Positions 8,084 through 17,012 of a stretch of 64,000 bases of DNA are shown here, one piece after another. The first letter of the stretch is position 1. Each line of letters begins with the position of its first letter. Source of the DNA: Roseibium album (GTDB taxonomy: Bacteria; Pseudomonadota; Alphaproteobacteria; Rhizobiales; Stappiaceae). The notes under the pieces were generated by a model. It saw only the letters and a list, made by a program, of their open reading frames with translations, made no database searches and was not told the DNA's origin. The translations under genes and the position numbers were made by a program. The stretch lies in assembly GCA_001404055.1 (NCBI GenBank), contig CXTY01000014.1:558001-622000 (forward strand). Reading direction: 5' to 3'.

Positions 8084-10039
8084 ATGCGCAATTTAACACC
8101 TCTCTCAACGGCTTTGTTTGTTTGCCTCGCCTGTGATGCAATCGCGGCGGAAACCAAGGCTGTGCCCGGCCAGCTGAACTTACCCGCTCATGGCCTTAGC
8201 GTGTCCCTCGATACCGGAAATGTCTCCAGACACGGGATTTCAGGCCAATGCGTCGAAACGGTTTCAAGGTCTTCAGGCAATTCGCTTGTCGTGACAAGGA
8301 CCCCGGGAGACGACCAGCCGACCATAACTGTGAATGGTGTTACCCGAGAGTTAAATACTGACCGGATAGGTAGAGCCCGTATCGGAGGTCTTCGTCTCTC
8401 TCCAGATGCATCGCTGGTACACCTAAGAACCTGGAAAACAGGTCAAAAACAAATTGAACTACTGCTCGATGGACAGGTTCAATTGTCCTGGAAGCGGGGC
8501 ACCTCTGTCAAACTTCTAAGAGCAAACGAGAAGGACCTTTACTTGCTCGTGGCAGCAAGTGGAGCGCCTGCACAACTGCAAAAATTTCAAAGAATATCAG
8601 ACGGTTCAGTTGTTCAAACGCCGGAACCGTTCCTGGATTTCGAAGGCTGCCAGATCGATCGTCTGCGACTGATTTCAAACGTTGCGTGGAGCAAAATGGC
8701 TTGTGACGCAGGGCGAGGTTCCGGAATTTTCAAAACGCCCTTGAAACAAGGCGAAATTGGTCGATCATTGTTTTCCGATGATCGGGCAGAGTTCATTGCG
8801 CTTCCCAGACCCGACAGCAACAAAAGGGCTGTTCCGGTCGCCGTTGTAACCGGTAGTCCCGCAGCGCTTCAATTTTTTTACGCGGTTACCGGGCTGCTTT
8901 TGAGCCAGACTGGAGAGGTGCGTGCTTGTTCCTCGGATGCGGAAGGGCTGCAGAGCTGGAACCAGAGTTATCGACTACGCGCGCTGAGCCTTCTGTTTCG
9001 TAAAACGCAGGCACCAATTTTTGCTGCTTTGGCTCGCAAATCCCTGAAACTCACCCTCGCCTCTCGTGACAAGGGAACCAATCAGTCGACGAAGTCGTGT
9101 GGATGGAGTTCCAAAATCTATTCAAGGGGAGATGGAAGTGGTTTGAAGTTGATGATCAATCAAGCGGTAATTGCAAATGCCCTGACTGCTGGCTGTGAAG
9201 ACCTTGCCGACAACTGCCCCACTGCAATCCAATCGGAAATTCAGAAATCTAATCGCTGCCTGGCACAATTATTTGAAGAAAACTTCGATGAGGCGAACAA
9301 TTTATATCGCATATCCAAAGACATAGATTTCCGCTTTTCAGGCAAGATTGCACCCTGGAACTGGCAGATATCGTTCGCTGCTCTTTTGAACAATCTGCCA
9401 GACCCGCACCTGAAATCTCGCGCAAAGGAAATGGTACAAAACTTCCAGAATGAATGGTCGCAAAACGATAAGGGGAGTCTTTGGCGATATTGGCCGGAAG
9501 CCTACTATCTGGATAAGGGTTTTTCAGAAGAACAGATCGGCGAGGAACGCTTTGAAGATACAGGTCATGCCGGGATCAGTCTCTTGAGCCTGATACAGTT
9601 TGAGGACGCATTTTCCCCTAAATTGATAAGGTCTGTGCAAGATCGCGTGACACATCTTTTGTCCTTCGGCGAATTACCCCCGCGTGATCTCGATGGTCAG
9701 GGGCCCAGAGACGCTCGCTGGTATGTGTCTGGCGGTTGGGCGGATTTTGCCTCGCAAGCATTACGCAAAGCGTATGCCGCTCCAGTCCCGTCGAGAAATT
9801 CTGCCGATACGATCTATGCCTATGCACGATTGTTTGACCCTGCTGCGGCATTTGACTTGAAAATGGACGTCTATCTTTGCGTTGAAGAATGCAGGTTTGA
9901 TCGAGAGTTCTCGTTTGACAATTGGCAAAGTTTCATGACCTCCAACCCACTTTTTCTTGTTCATGACACTGCGGTGAAGGTCAAGTTGGCTACACCTTCC
10001 ACTACCACCATGAATCAACTTAACATTCAAAACCAATGA
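8084..10039 (+). CDS. Exported protein of unknown function, possible alpha/alpha-toroid enzyme
   Basis: A 651-aa protein with a cleavable-looking signal peptide (about residues 1-21, ending AIAA). The N-terminal half is beta-rich (short repeated strands, residues about 30-250). The C-terminal half from about 290 is helical and carries CGWSSKIYSRGDGSG, WRYWPEAYY (about 467) and EDTGHAGISLL (491-501), reminiscent of alpha/alpha-toroid lyases and epimerases that use an EDxxHA-like helix. No family was identified, and those resemblances are pattern-level only. It occupies the operon place where alginate loci carry AlgL (lyase) or AlgG (epimerase), neither of which is visible here. An in-operon polysaccharide-processing role is inferred. 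The ATG at 8084 follows GGAAGGCGG. Confidence 0.6.
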   Translation: MRNLTPLSTALFVCLACDAIAAETKAVPGQLNLPAHGLSVSLDTGNVSRHGISGQCVETVSRSSGNSLVVTRTPGDDQPTITVNGVTRELNTDRIGRARIGGLRLSPDASLVHLRTWKTGQKQIELLLDGQVQLSWKRGTSVKLLRANEKDLYLLVAASGAPAQLQKFQRISDGSVVQTPEPFLDFEGCQIDRLRLISNVAWSKMACDAGRGSGIFKTPLKQGEIGRSLFSDDRAEFIALPRPDSNKRAVPVAVVTGSPAALQFFYAVTGLLLSQTGEVRACSSDAEGLQSWNQSYRLRALSLLFRKTQAPIFAALARKSLKLTLASRDKGTNQSTKSCGWSSKIYSRGDGSGLKLMINQAVIANALTAGCEDLADNCPTAIQSEIQKSNRCLAQLFEENFDEANNLYRISKDIDFRFSGKIAPWNWQISFAALLNNLPDPHLKSRAKEMVQNFQNEWSQNDKGSLWRYWPEAYYLDKGFSEEQIGEERFEDTGHAGISLLSLIQFEDAFSPKLIRSVQDRVTHLLSFGELPPRDLDGQGPRDARWYVSGGWADFASQALRKAYAAPVPSRNSADTIYAYARLFDPAAAFDLKMDVYLCVEECRFDREFSFDNWQSFMTSNPLFLVHDTAVKVKLATPSTTTMNQLNIQNQ

Positions 10040-10107
10040 GCAAAGATGGACAGAGCAGCTTACCTAAGGTTTCCTGTTATAGTCGTCGGTTGAGGGAAGG
10101 AAAATCC

Positions 10108-13100
10108 ATGGCGAAATGGATCCGGGACTTAAGTCACGACACGACGTTTTGGCTCGTTTTGGTTTTCATGTCTGTCTCAGCCGTCTCTGCATATGTCTTT
10201 GCAGTGGACTTCGGTCAAAGAGCACAAACTGTGGACCTTTCTGCTGCGGCCAAAGCGCAATCGGATCTTCTGACGGCCACCCGTTCCTTTTACTCGCGCG
10301 AAGTTGTCGACAAGCTCAAGTCATCAGACAACGTTACCGTTAGCCATGATTATCATGGCAGAAAACTAACAATTCCCGCACCCGTCTCCATGTCAATTGC
10401 GCTTGAAGACGAGCTTAGAAACAGCGGTGCGAGTAGCGGAATACGTGTACTTTCCAAATATCCCTGGCCCTGGAGAGATGAACGTGAACTTGACGCGTTC
10501 GAAATCGAAGCACTTGAAGCGCTTGAACAAAAGCCTGATCAGCCGTTTCAACGACTGGAACAAAGAGGCGATGAAGCTGTCTTCCGTAGCGTGACACCCA
10601 TTCGCATGGAGGAAAGCTGCGTTGCCTGTCACAACGCTCAGCCCGAGTCACCCAAGTCAGACTGGAAAGTTGGAGATGTCAGGGGGCTGCAGGAAATTAC
10701 TATTCCCGCCAGCGCGCTGAACAGTGCAAGCGCTACTTCAGTCAACAATTTGATTATCCTGCTTGCAGTCGCTTTCGCAGCGGCCATCTTGCCCACTTTT
10801 ATCCTGTCCAGACAAAGAAGACGGGCGATCCAGCGTGTAGCGGACCTGGCTGAAACTGAACGTTTGAAAAATCAGGCGTTGGAGATAGCTATCCATCGTG
10901 CGGAGGCTGGCGAAGCACAGGTTGGTGCGATTTTGGACACCATGCTGGATGGCGTTCTCACAATCCTTCCATCAGGTGAAATAACGAGTGCCAATCGGGC
11001 GGCACTGACAATGTTTGGCGCAGAGAACCAGGAAGACCTGTGCGCAAAACTCATTTGCAGCATTCTGCCAGTAACGGCTAGTTCGGATCTACCTTTTGAC
11101 TGTTGTTCGGGACGTAGCTCCAGCACACAGTCTACTGGTAGACGCCTGGAAACCACCGCGCAACGCCTTGATGGGAGCGAATATTCTGTCGAATTTACCT
11201 TGTCTGAAATCGTTGATGAAGGTGAGAAAACCTATACCGCAATCTTGCGCGATCTGACTGACCAGAAGGCGGCTGCGCAAAAGCTGAAACAAGCGGAAAC
11301 CCGACTTGTTGACGCAATTGAGTCGCTCCCCGACGGGTTCGTTCTTTATGACGCTGAAGATCGGCTCGTCCTATGCAACAGTAAATACAAGGAATTCTAC
11401 AGTCGTAGCGCTGATCTAATAGAACCCGGCCAGAAATTCGAAGACATTATCAGAGGTGGGGCGGCGAGAGGCCAATACCAAGTTTCAAAAGAGGTGCTGG
11501 AAGACTGGGTTTCCCTGCGAATGGAACGACACCGTAATCCAGGGGCCACGATGGAGCAGCATCTGGACGATGGCCGTTGGCTGCGCGTGATGGAAACCAG
11601 AACGAGCGAAGGTGGACTTGTTGGTTTCCGCGTCGACATTACTGAACTGAAAAAACGGGAAGAAGAGTTAAAGCGAAGCGAAGATCTCCTTCGAAATGTC
11701 GTTGATGCGTCATTTGACGGGGTCGTTGTAATGAATGGAGATGGGATCGTTCTTGACTTTAGTCCTGCTGCTGAGGAGGTGTTCGGGTGGTCTTCAAAGG
11801 AGCTCATCGGTCAAAAAATGTCCGATTACATCATACCGGACAGGTACAGAAACGCCCACGACGGTGGCCTCGCCAAATTTCTGAAAACCGGCGAAGGTCC
11901 TGTTCTGGGAAAAAGGATTGAAATTGAGGGATTGCACAAGGATGGTCATGAAATCATCGTTGAGCTTGCTATCCGTCACAACCGCGGCGCGGAAGGTCCC
12001 CTCTTTCTTGGGTATGTTCGGGACATAACGGAACGACGTGCTGCAGATGCTGCACTAAGAATTGCCAAGGAGAAAGCTGAAGCGGCGAACGAAGCCAAGG
12101 CCAAATTCCTTGCTATGATGAGCCATGAAATCCGAACGCCCATGAATGGTGTTCTGGGAATCTTGAGCCTGTTGCGCGATACCGATCTGAATCCTGCTCA
12201 GAAGGCTTATGTCAAAACTGCAAGGGAATCCGGCCGTTCCCTCCTGGGACTGATTAACGACATTCTGGATTTTTCAAAGCTTGAGGCTGGCCGCATGGAG
12301 CTGGAGCGCGCGCCTTTCCGTTTGAAAAGCCTGGTCAAGAGTGTTGTGGAGCTGTTTCTCCCGACCGCGCAGAGCAAGGGATTAGGGTTATTTCTCAACT
12401 ATCCAGATGAATTGCCGCAAAATGTGGTTGGGGATGCTGGCCGTCTTCGCCAGGTTATTTTGAATTTGGTTTCAAACGCGATCAAGTTTACCGAACTTGG
12501 GTCGGTTGAAATATCGGTTTCAATTGTCAAAGAGGACCCGCACCAACCCACTTTCAGGTTTGCGATCAAAGACACCGGCATTGGCATTCCCCAAGACAAG
12601 CAAGGTGCCTTATTTGCGGAATTTGTGACTGTTGATAGCAGCTATACGAAAAGACAGTCAGGAACCGGACTGGGGTTGGCGATATGTAATCAGATTGCAC
12701 ATCTCATGGATGGTGAACTCTCACTGGAGAGCCTGCCGGGCGCCGGTAGCACTTTCCATTTTACAATTCCGATCACCTTGGCTGATGACCAGACACCTAT
12801 GGTGGAGGATCTCTCTAAATCTGCTGAAACCGAATTCCCGGAAGGCCTGGTAATCTTGCTCGCGGAGGACAATGCGACCAATCAAATTGTTGTCAGCCAT
12901 ACGTTGCAAAAGGTCCGCTGCGATATAGATATCGCCAATAATGGGAAGGAAGCCGTTAAGGCAGCCCAGAACCGGGACTATGATTGTATCTTGATGGATA
13001 TTTCCATGCCCGAGATGGACGGCATCGAAGCAACGAAACGGATCAAGTCCAGTCGCAGAAACACAGAAACGCCAATTATAGCGTTGACCGCCTACTCATT

Positions 13101-13608
13101 GCGGGGCGATCGGGAGCGTTTCATTGCATCCGGGATGACTGACTTCCTGGCAAAACCGGTCGAAAAGCAGGACCTGCTTGCGTGCATCTCAAAGAATGTG
13201 CGCCATCGCTTGTCGATCCAGGGCGAAACGCATCTCGATACAGACGGTAACTCCCTTCTGGCTGCGCGTGAAATTCTCAGTACAATGCCGAGGGATCTTC
13301 AGGAGAAGCTGCTCCTTCAGTTTGTCGAGGACACAACGAAGAGACGGGAAGCTGCTCAAAAGGCCGTGGATGCCAATGACCTGGAGACGCTTGAACGCGC
13401 AACTCACGCACTCAAGAGTGTTGCCGGTACTTTTGGAGCGAGCGAACTTACGATCATTGCAGCTGCAATCAACTCCCTTGCTCGCGACAATAAATCGATA
13501 GCGGCCATGTCGAAAATAGATGAGCTTGAGGTGATATGTGACCGTACGTTAGGGGAAGTGAAAGCTTTAGCTGACGAGATGGGTATCGAATTATCTTTCA
13601 ATACTTGA
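10108..13608 (+). CDS. Hybrid sensor histidine kinase with CxxCH sensor, three PAS, REC and Hpt
   Basis: A 1166-aa membrane kinase. Order: membrane helix (about residues 11-32); periplasmic DUF3365/Tll0287-like sensor with the c-type haem motif CVACH (171-175); second helix (about 212-234); three PAS domains (about 272-385, 400-510, 525-650); HisKA with phospho-acceptor His 673 in SHEIRTPMNG; HATPase; receiver with Asp 964 in LMDISMPEMDG; and C-terminal Hpt with His 1100 in THALKSVAG. This is a full intramolecular phosphorelay. It is transcribed with the EPS genes and followed by the sigma-54 activator, its likely partner. The haem motif suggests redox or gas sensing, which is inference. Start 10108 has AGGGAAGG 7 nt upstream. 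The earlier ATG at 10036 overlaps the previous stop but has no ribosome site. Confidence 0.85.
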   Translation: MAKWIRDLSHDTTFWLVLVFMSVSAVSAYVFAVDFGQRAQTVDLSAAAKAQSDLLTATRSFYSREVVDKLKSSDNVTVSHDYHGRKLTIPAPVSMSIALEDELRNSGASSGIRVLSKYPWPWRDERELDAFEIEALEALEQKPDQPFQRLEQRGDEAVFRSVTPIRMEESCVACHNAQPESPKSDWKVGDVRGLQEITIPASALNSASATSVNNLIILLAVAFAAAILPTFILSRQRRRAIQRVADLAETERLKNQALEIAIHRAEAGEAQVGAILDTMLDGVLTILPSGEITSANRAALTMFGAENQEDLCAKLICSILPVTASSDLPFDCCSGRSSSTQSTGRRLETTAQRLDGSEYSVEFTLSEIVDEGEKTYTAILRDLTDQKAAAQKLKQAETRLVDAIESLPDGFVLYDAEDRLVLCNSKYKEFYSRSADLIEPGQKFEDIIRGGAARGQYQVSKEVLEDWVSLRMERHRNPGATMEQHLDDGRWLRVMETRTSEGGLVGFRVDITELKKREEELKRSEDLLRNVVDASFDGVVVMNGDGIVLDFSPAAEEVFGWSSKELIGQKMSDYIIPDRYRNAHDGGLAKFLKTGEGPVLGKRIEIEGLHKDGHEIIVELAIRHNRGAEGPLFLGYVRDITERRAADAALRIAKEKAEAANEAKAKFLAMMSHEIRTPMNGVLGILSLLRDTDLNPAQKAYVKTARESGRSLLGLINDILDFSKLEAGRMELERAPFRLKSLVKSVVELFLPTAQSKGLGLFLNYPDELPQNVVGDAGRLRQVILNLVSNAIKFTELGSVEISVSIVKEDPHQPTFRFAIKDTGIGIPQDKQGALFAEFVTVDSSYTKRQSGTGLGLAICNQIAHLMDGELSLESLPGAGSTFHFTIPITLADDQTPMVEDLSKSAETEFPEGLVILLAEDNATNQIVVSHTLQKVRCDIDIANNGKEAVKAAQNRDYDCILMDISMPEMDGIEATKRIKSSRRNTETPIIALTAYSLRGDRERFIASGMTDFLAKPVEKQDLLACISKNVRHRLSIQGETHLDTDGNSLLAAREILSTMPRDLQEKLLLQFVEDTTKRREAAQKAVDANDLETLERATHALKSVAGTFGASELTIIAAAINSLARDNKSIAAMSKIDELEVICDRTLGEVKALADEMGIELSFNT

Positions 13609-13638
13609 TTGATTTGGCCGGATCCGGAGGAGCTCAAA

Positions 13639-15126
13639 TTGAAAGTTCTGATTGTTGAAGATGCTCTGCCTCTGGCGACTGTTTATGGTCACCAGCTCTC
13701 ACGAGCAGGTCTCGATACGCTTCATGTCGAGACCGGTCAGGAAGCATTGACAAGGCTGCGCAAAGGCGGGATCAGCGTCGTACTTCTGGATTTGCAATTG
13801 CCAGACATGAGCGGTCAGGAAGTAATGACCGCAATACGAGACCAGCAGCTTCCTGTCACCGTTGTTGTCGTCACCAGCTCCGGATCAATCAAGACTGCTG
13901 TCGAAGCCATGCAGGCCGGGGCATACGACTTCCTTGTGAAACCCGTCGCGGAAGAACGGCTGGTGACAACAACGCGTAATGCACTTGAGCGCGAGACGCT
14001 TACAGAAGTCGTGGAAGAAGTAAGAAAACCCTCTGGAATCAAGGCCAATCATGGATTTGTTGGATCGTCCCTTCCCATGACGGCCGTCTACAAAATGATT
14101 GAGAGCGTTGCCCGCTCGAATGCATCTGTTTTCATTACGGGTGAAAGCGGAACAGGCAAGGAAGTCTGCGCTGAAGCCATTCACAAATCGAGCCCGCGGG
14201 TAAAACGACCTTTCGTCCCGTTGAATTGTGCAGCCATACCGAAGGATCTGATCGAGTCCGAGATTTTTGGCCATATCAAAGGGGCCTTCACCGGTGCCAC
14301 GTCCGATCGGGATGGCGCTGCTGCCAGAGCTGACGGCGGCACACTGTTTTTGGACGAAATCTGCGAATTGGAATTGAATCTTCAAGCCAAGCTCTTGCGG
14401 TTTTTGCAAAGTGGCACAGTTCAAAAAGTTGGCAGTGATAGTGTGAACAAGGTCGATGTCCGTATCGTCTGCGCGACCAATCGGGATCCGCTTGAAGAAG
14501 TAGAAGCCGGACGCTTCCGAGAGGACCTCTATTATCGTCTGCACGTTTTGCCGATTGGTCTGCCTCCGCTAAAGGCTCGTGGTGCAGATATTCTTGAACT
14601 TGCACGTCATTTTCTGTCTCAGTTCGCCAAGGAAGAAAACAAGGAGTTTGACGGGTTCTCGGTGGAAACCGAAGAAATGCTGATGGAACATAGCTGGCCG
14701 GGAAACGTACGTGAGATGCAAAATACAATCAGAAACCTGGTGGTCCTGAATGATGGACCAATCGTGGAAACTGATATGCTATCAACGTTGAGTGGCCGTA
14801 CACCGATACCGCCGCGAGCACCCAGAGGTGTACCTCTGCAGCCTTTGCCAGTTCATCATTATTCGCCGTCCCCTGGCGTAACTGGTTCGGATAGCTGGCC
14901 GAATATTACTCTTTCACTAGGCCAACCATTCGACACGTTGGAAAGACAGTTGATTGAAGCAACTATCGAGGCCTGTGGCGGAAGTCTGCCCAAGACGGCC
15001 CGTGTCCTGCAAGTCAGTCCGTCGACCCTTTACCGAAAGAAAGAAATTTGGGCTGCACAGGAAGCGGCTGAGGTGGAAGCCAATACGGATGGTTTGCCAG
15101 AAGTTGTTGAAATGGCAGAAAACTAG
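13639..15126 (+). CDS. Sigma-54-dependent response regulator (EBP), likely EPS activator
   Basis: NtrC-family enhancer-binding protein of 495 aa. N-terminal receiver with phospho-acceptor Asp 51 (LLDLQLPDMSG); AAA+ domain with Walker A GESGTGKE (about 168) and the sigma-54-contacting GAFTGA loop (215-220), intact; C-terminal Fis-type HTH (GGSLPKTARVLQVSPSTLYRKK, about 445-465). The TTG start at 13639 follows GGAGGAG with 6-nt spacing and gives the typical LKVLIVED opening. An upstream in-frame TTG at 13609 has no ribosome site. Being last in an operon with its own sigma-54 promoter, and near three more, it is the obvious candidate activator of the locus. The kinase immediately upstream is the likely phosphodonor. 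Confidence 0.88.
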   Translation: MKVLIVEDALPLATVYGHQLSRAGLDTLHVETGQEALTRLRKGGISVVLLDLQLPDMSGQEVMTAIRDQQLPVTVVVVTSSGSIKTAVEAMQAGAYDFLVKPVAEERLVTTTRNALERETLTEVVEEVRKPSGIKANHGFVGSSLPMTAVYKMIESVARSNASVFITGESGTGKEVCAEAIHKSSPRVKRPFVPLNCAAIPKDLIESEIFGHIKGAFTGATSDRDGAAARADGGTLFLDEICELELNLQAKLLRFLQSGTVQKVGSDSVNKVDVRIVCATNRDPLEEVEAGRFREDLYYRLHVLPIGLPPLKARGADILELARHFLSQFAKEENKEFDGFSVETEEMLMEHSWPGNVREMQNTIRNLVVLNDGPIVETDMLSTLSGRTPIPPRAPRGVPLQPLPVHHYSPSPGVTGSDSWPNITLSLGQPFDTLERQLIEATIEACGGSLPKTARVLQVSPSTLYRKKEIWAAQEAAEVEANTDGLPEVVEMAEN

Positions 15127-15142
15127 CCGCGGGTTAGCGGCT
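15125..15142 (+). terminator. Probable terminator of the SGNH-to-EBP operon
   Basis: Six-bp stem AGCCGC/GCGGCT with a 6-nt loop that begins within the EBP stop codon, followed by GGTTTT. Short U-run, so moderate strength. Confidence 0.5.
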
Positions 15143-15172
15143 GGTTTTCCCAGATTCAGGTCTGTTTCCGAT

Positions 15173-15745
15173 CTACTTTGCCAGAACCATTTCAGCCATG
15201 CCAATCGCAGCAACATGAGAGGTGATCGGCGTTTTCCCCTTGAGCATCGACTGACATACCTCTTTTCGTGGCATTGTCAGTAAAGTCGCCTCTTCCAGGT
15301 CACCTGAATTTGCTTCGCATAACTTGATGACGTGGCAAGCAATAAAGACATGGGCGACAGCAATTTTTTGATTGCCATGAAGGACCATGCTGGGACCGGT
15401 TATCCACTTGCCACCACCGTATCCGGTTTCTTCCAGGAGTTCCCTGCGAGCAGAAAACTCCGCGTCTTCGCCAGGATCAATCTGACCTCCAGGCAGCGTG
15501 AGGCACACTTCTCCCACCCCGTGCTTGTACTGTCGCAATATGAGGACCTCATCTTGTTCGGTGACTGCATAGATGGTTGCAAACGACGGAAGGTCTATCT
15601 GATAGTAGTCATCCACGATCCGGTTGTCGGGCAAACAAACGGTTTGTCGCATTACACGCAGGCGATTGCTTGCTTCAAAAACCTTTCGGCTGTCGACAAG
15701 TAACCAACTGTTCGGGTCTTCACATTTTTGGCGTGCGGCTCCCAT
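15173..15745 (-). CDS. Nudix hydrolase in the EPS locus
   Basis: Nudix-fold pyrophosphohydrolase of about 190 aa with a textbook Nudix box (G-x5-E-x7-RELLEETGY, beginning GGQIDPGE). The overall arrangement is close to ADP-ribose/GDP-mannose pyrophosphatases (NudF/NudK group). Start at 15745: the reverse-strand ATG has GAGGAGGT-like bases at 15751-15758, overlapping the end of the upstream HAD gene. A longer start at 15760 lies inside that gene. The two genes form one transcription unit from the sigma-54 promoter at 16624. With GDP-mannose chemistry all round, a nucleotide-sugar housekeeping or regulatory role is plausible, but the substrate cannot be read from sequence. Confidence 0.82.
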   Translation of the reverse strand: MGAARQKCEDPNSWLLVDSRKVFEASNRLRVMRQTVCLPDNRIVDDYYQIDLPSFATIYAVTEQDEVLILRQYKHGVGEVCLTLPGGQIDPGEDAEFSARRELLEETGYGGGKWITGPSMVLHGNQKIAVAHVFIACHVIKLCEANSGDLEEATLLTMPRKEVCQSMLKGKTPITSHVAAIGMAEMVLAK

Positions 15746-15746
15746 C

Positions 15747-16586
15747 TCAGACCTCCTCAAGCCGCGACTGATGCAATGCGATCCTGTATTCTTGACCCGT
15801 TAAACAGCGCTTTTCGTAGCTTAATATCTGGCTAACGTCAGCTGGACCACCAACCTGTGAGACGATGTCTCCATTTGAAAAAGAGTTGCACAGAGGCCCG
15901 GCAAAGCCGTTTGCAGACCTTGTCGTGAGATAGCAGATTATCCGAGCAGACTTGTGTCTTTTGATTATGTGGTTTTGAACCATCGCGCTGGTAAAGGAAG
16001 CCGGCATGATAAGCAGGCTCGTCGCCGTATCGCGGTAGACAGTATGGTTCGGAAACCGAGCGCGAAACTCGTCAATGATGATTGCGAGTTCCTTATGTTC
16101 CTTTTCCCATTCCAGATATTCGTTGGTCTGCTTGATTGAGCTGTGCACACCGGCAATGCAGATGCGCAAGCAAGCCGAACCGCAATCGATCATTGGGCCA
16201 AGTTTATTTGAATAAGAACTCTTCTGAATTACCTTGGCGACGAACTCATAAAGGTCGTCCGAAAAGTCGTGTTCATGGCGGATCATAACTTCGTTTTGAA
16301 CCCAGAGTTCCGATCCGGATTCCGAGAATACCCCGGAAAACGCACGACGCATTCTTGAAGGAACACGTAACATGACTTCGTTGTAGTTAGCACGACCAAA
16401 GAGATAACAAGGGCGCAGTTTTGCGAAATCGAGTAGGTAAGCCGCAAATGCGTGATCCAAGTGGCCGTGGTCGTTGGTTGTCAATGCGTCCAGGTCGAAC
16501 AAAAATACATCGTTCTTCGGTATTTCCTGGGAAATGACCGGTCCGGTAACGCGTCCGACCGGGGCGAATACTGGTTTCGGAAACAT
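15747..16586 (-). CDS. HAD-IIB protein resembling eukaryotic-type phosphomannomutase
   Basis: A 279-aa HAD-superfamily protein. Near residue 30 it has FDLDALTT, corresponding to the FDVDGTLT catalytic motif of the PMM1/PMM2 phosphomannomutases with both aspartates kept and the Gly-Thr altered. VFSESGSELWVQNE matches the PMM FPENGLVAYK segment, and the end (GDIVSQVGGPADVSQIL) parallels the PMM C-terminus. A clear GDKTxxGGND loop is missing, so activity is uncertain. Known PMM converts mannose-6-P to mannose-1-P, the precursor of GDP-mannose used by AlgD. The start has AAAAAGGAGGAG 6 nt upstream and follows a sigma-54 promoter. The neighbouring Nudix gene overlaps its ribosome region. Alternative: a sugar phosphatase. 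Confidence 0.6.
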   Translation of the reverse strand: MFPKPVFAPVGRVTGPVISQEIPKNDVFLFDLDALTTNDHGHLDHAFAAYLLDFAKLRPCYLFGRANYNEVMLRVPSRMRRAFSGVFSESGSELWVQNEVMIRHEHDFSDDLYEFVAKVIQKSSYSNKLGPMIDCGSACLRICIAGVHSSIKQTNEYLEWEKEHKELAIIIDEFRARFPNHTVYRDTATSLLIMPASFTSAMVQNHIIKRHKSARIICYLTTRSANGFAGPLCNSFSNGDIVSQVGGPADVSQILSYEKRCLTGQEYRIALHQSRLEEV

Positions 16587-16623
16587 GTCTGCTCCTCCTT
16601 TTTAAATCCTTGGGAGAAACATT

Positions 16624-16639
16624 TGCAAAGACTTGGCCA
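16624..16639 (-). promoter_or_regulatory. Sigma-54 promoter for the HAD-Nudix unit
   Basis: On the minus strand TGGCCAA-N4-TTGCA, with 10 nt between GG and GC and a consensus -12 element. The -12 G is 40 nt from the ATG of the HAD gene. Confidence 0.78.
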
Positions 16640-16735
16640 TTCCCGGAATTCGGCGGAGATGAAAAATTAAGACAAATAATACAACAAGTTAGTAGTTTCC
16701 TTTATTTTCGACATGTTCATTATCGGAAAGCGTAA

Positions 16736-16772
16736 TTCGCGAAACGGCAAGGTCAAATTTTGAATTCGCAAA
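16736..16772. promoter_or_regulatory. Pair of TTCGC(G/A)AA dyads between divergent sigma-54 promoters
   Basis: TTCGCGAA (16736-16743, perfect palindrome) and TTCGCAAA (16765-16772) fit TTYGCRAA, the pattern seen before alg44 and the SGNH gene. The first is centred about 101 nt upstream of the minus-strand -24 element. Both lie about 245-275 nt upstream of the algD promoter, so they could serve both directions by looping. The rest of the 479-nt divergent region is AT-rich with no other feature recognised. Confidence 0.35.
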
Positions 16773-17012
16773 CTCAGATCCCTTTCAAATTCCGAGGGTC
16801 CCATGCTTTATAAATATTACCCTGTGCAGCTTTCGTTCCGGCGCCAACCTCTTGTTACGAAAATTGGTTCTGGTCGGGATTTGCAGGGTTGCATTCAAAT
16901 TATCTAAAATTGGAAATATCGTTCTCATATTTGAAAATAGCCGACATAGTGCTTACTGCCCATTTCTCCGTAACACATTGTTTTTAAAAAATTTTATTGA
17001 TTAAGTACAATT

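Noticed and set aside
13885..14728. Long minus-strand frames (up to 219 codons) opposite the EBP gene
   Set aside because: No ribosome sites or family features; shadows of the strongly coding plus strand.
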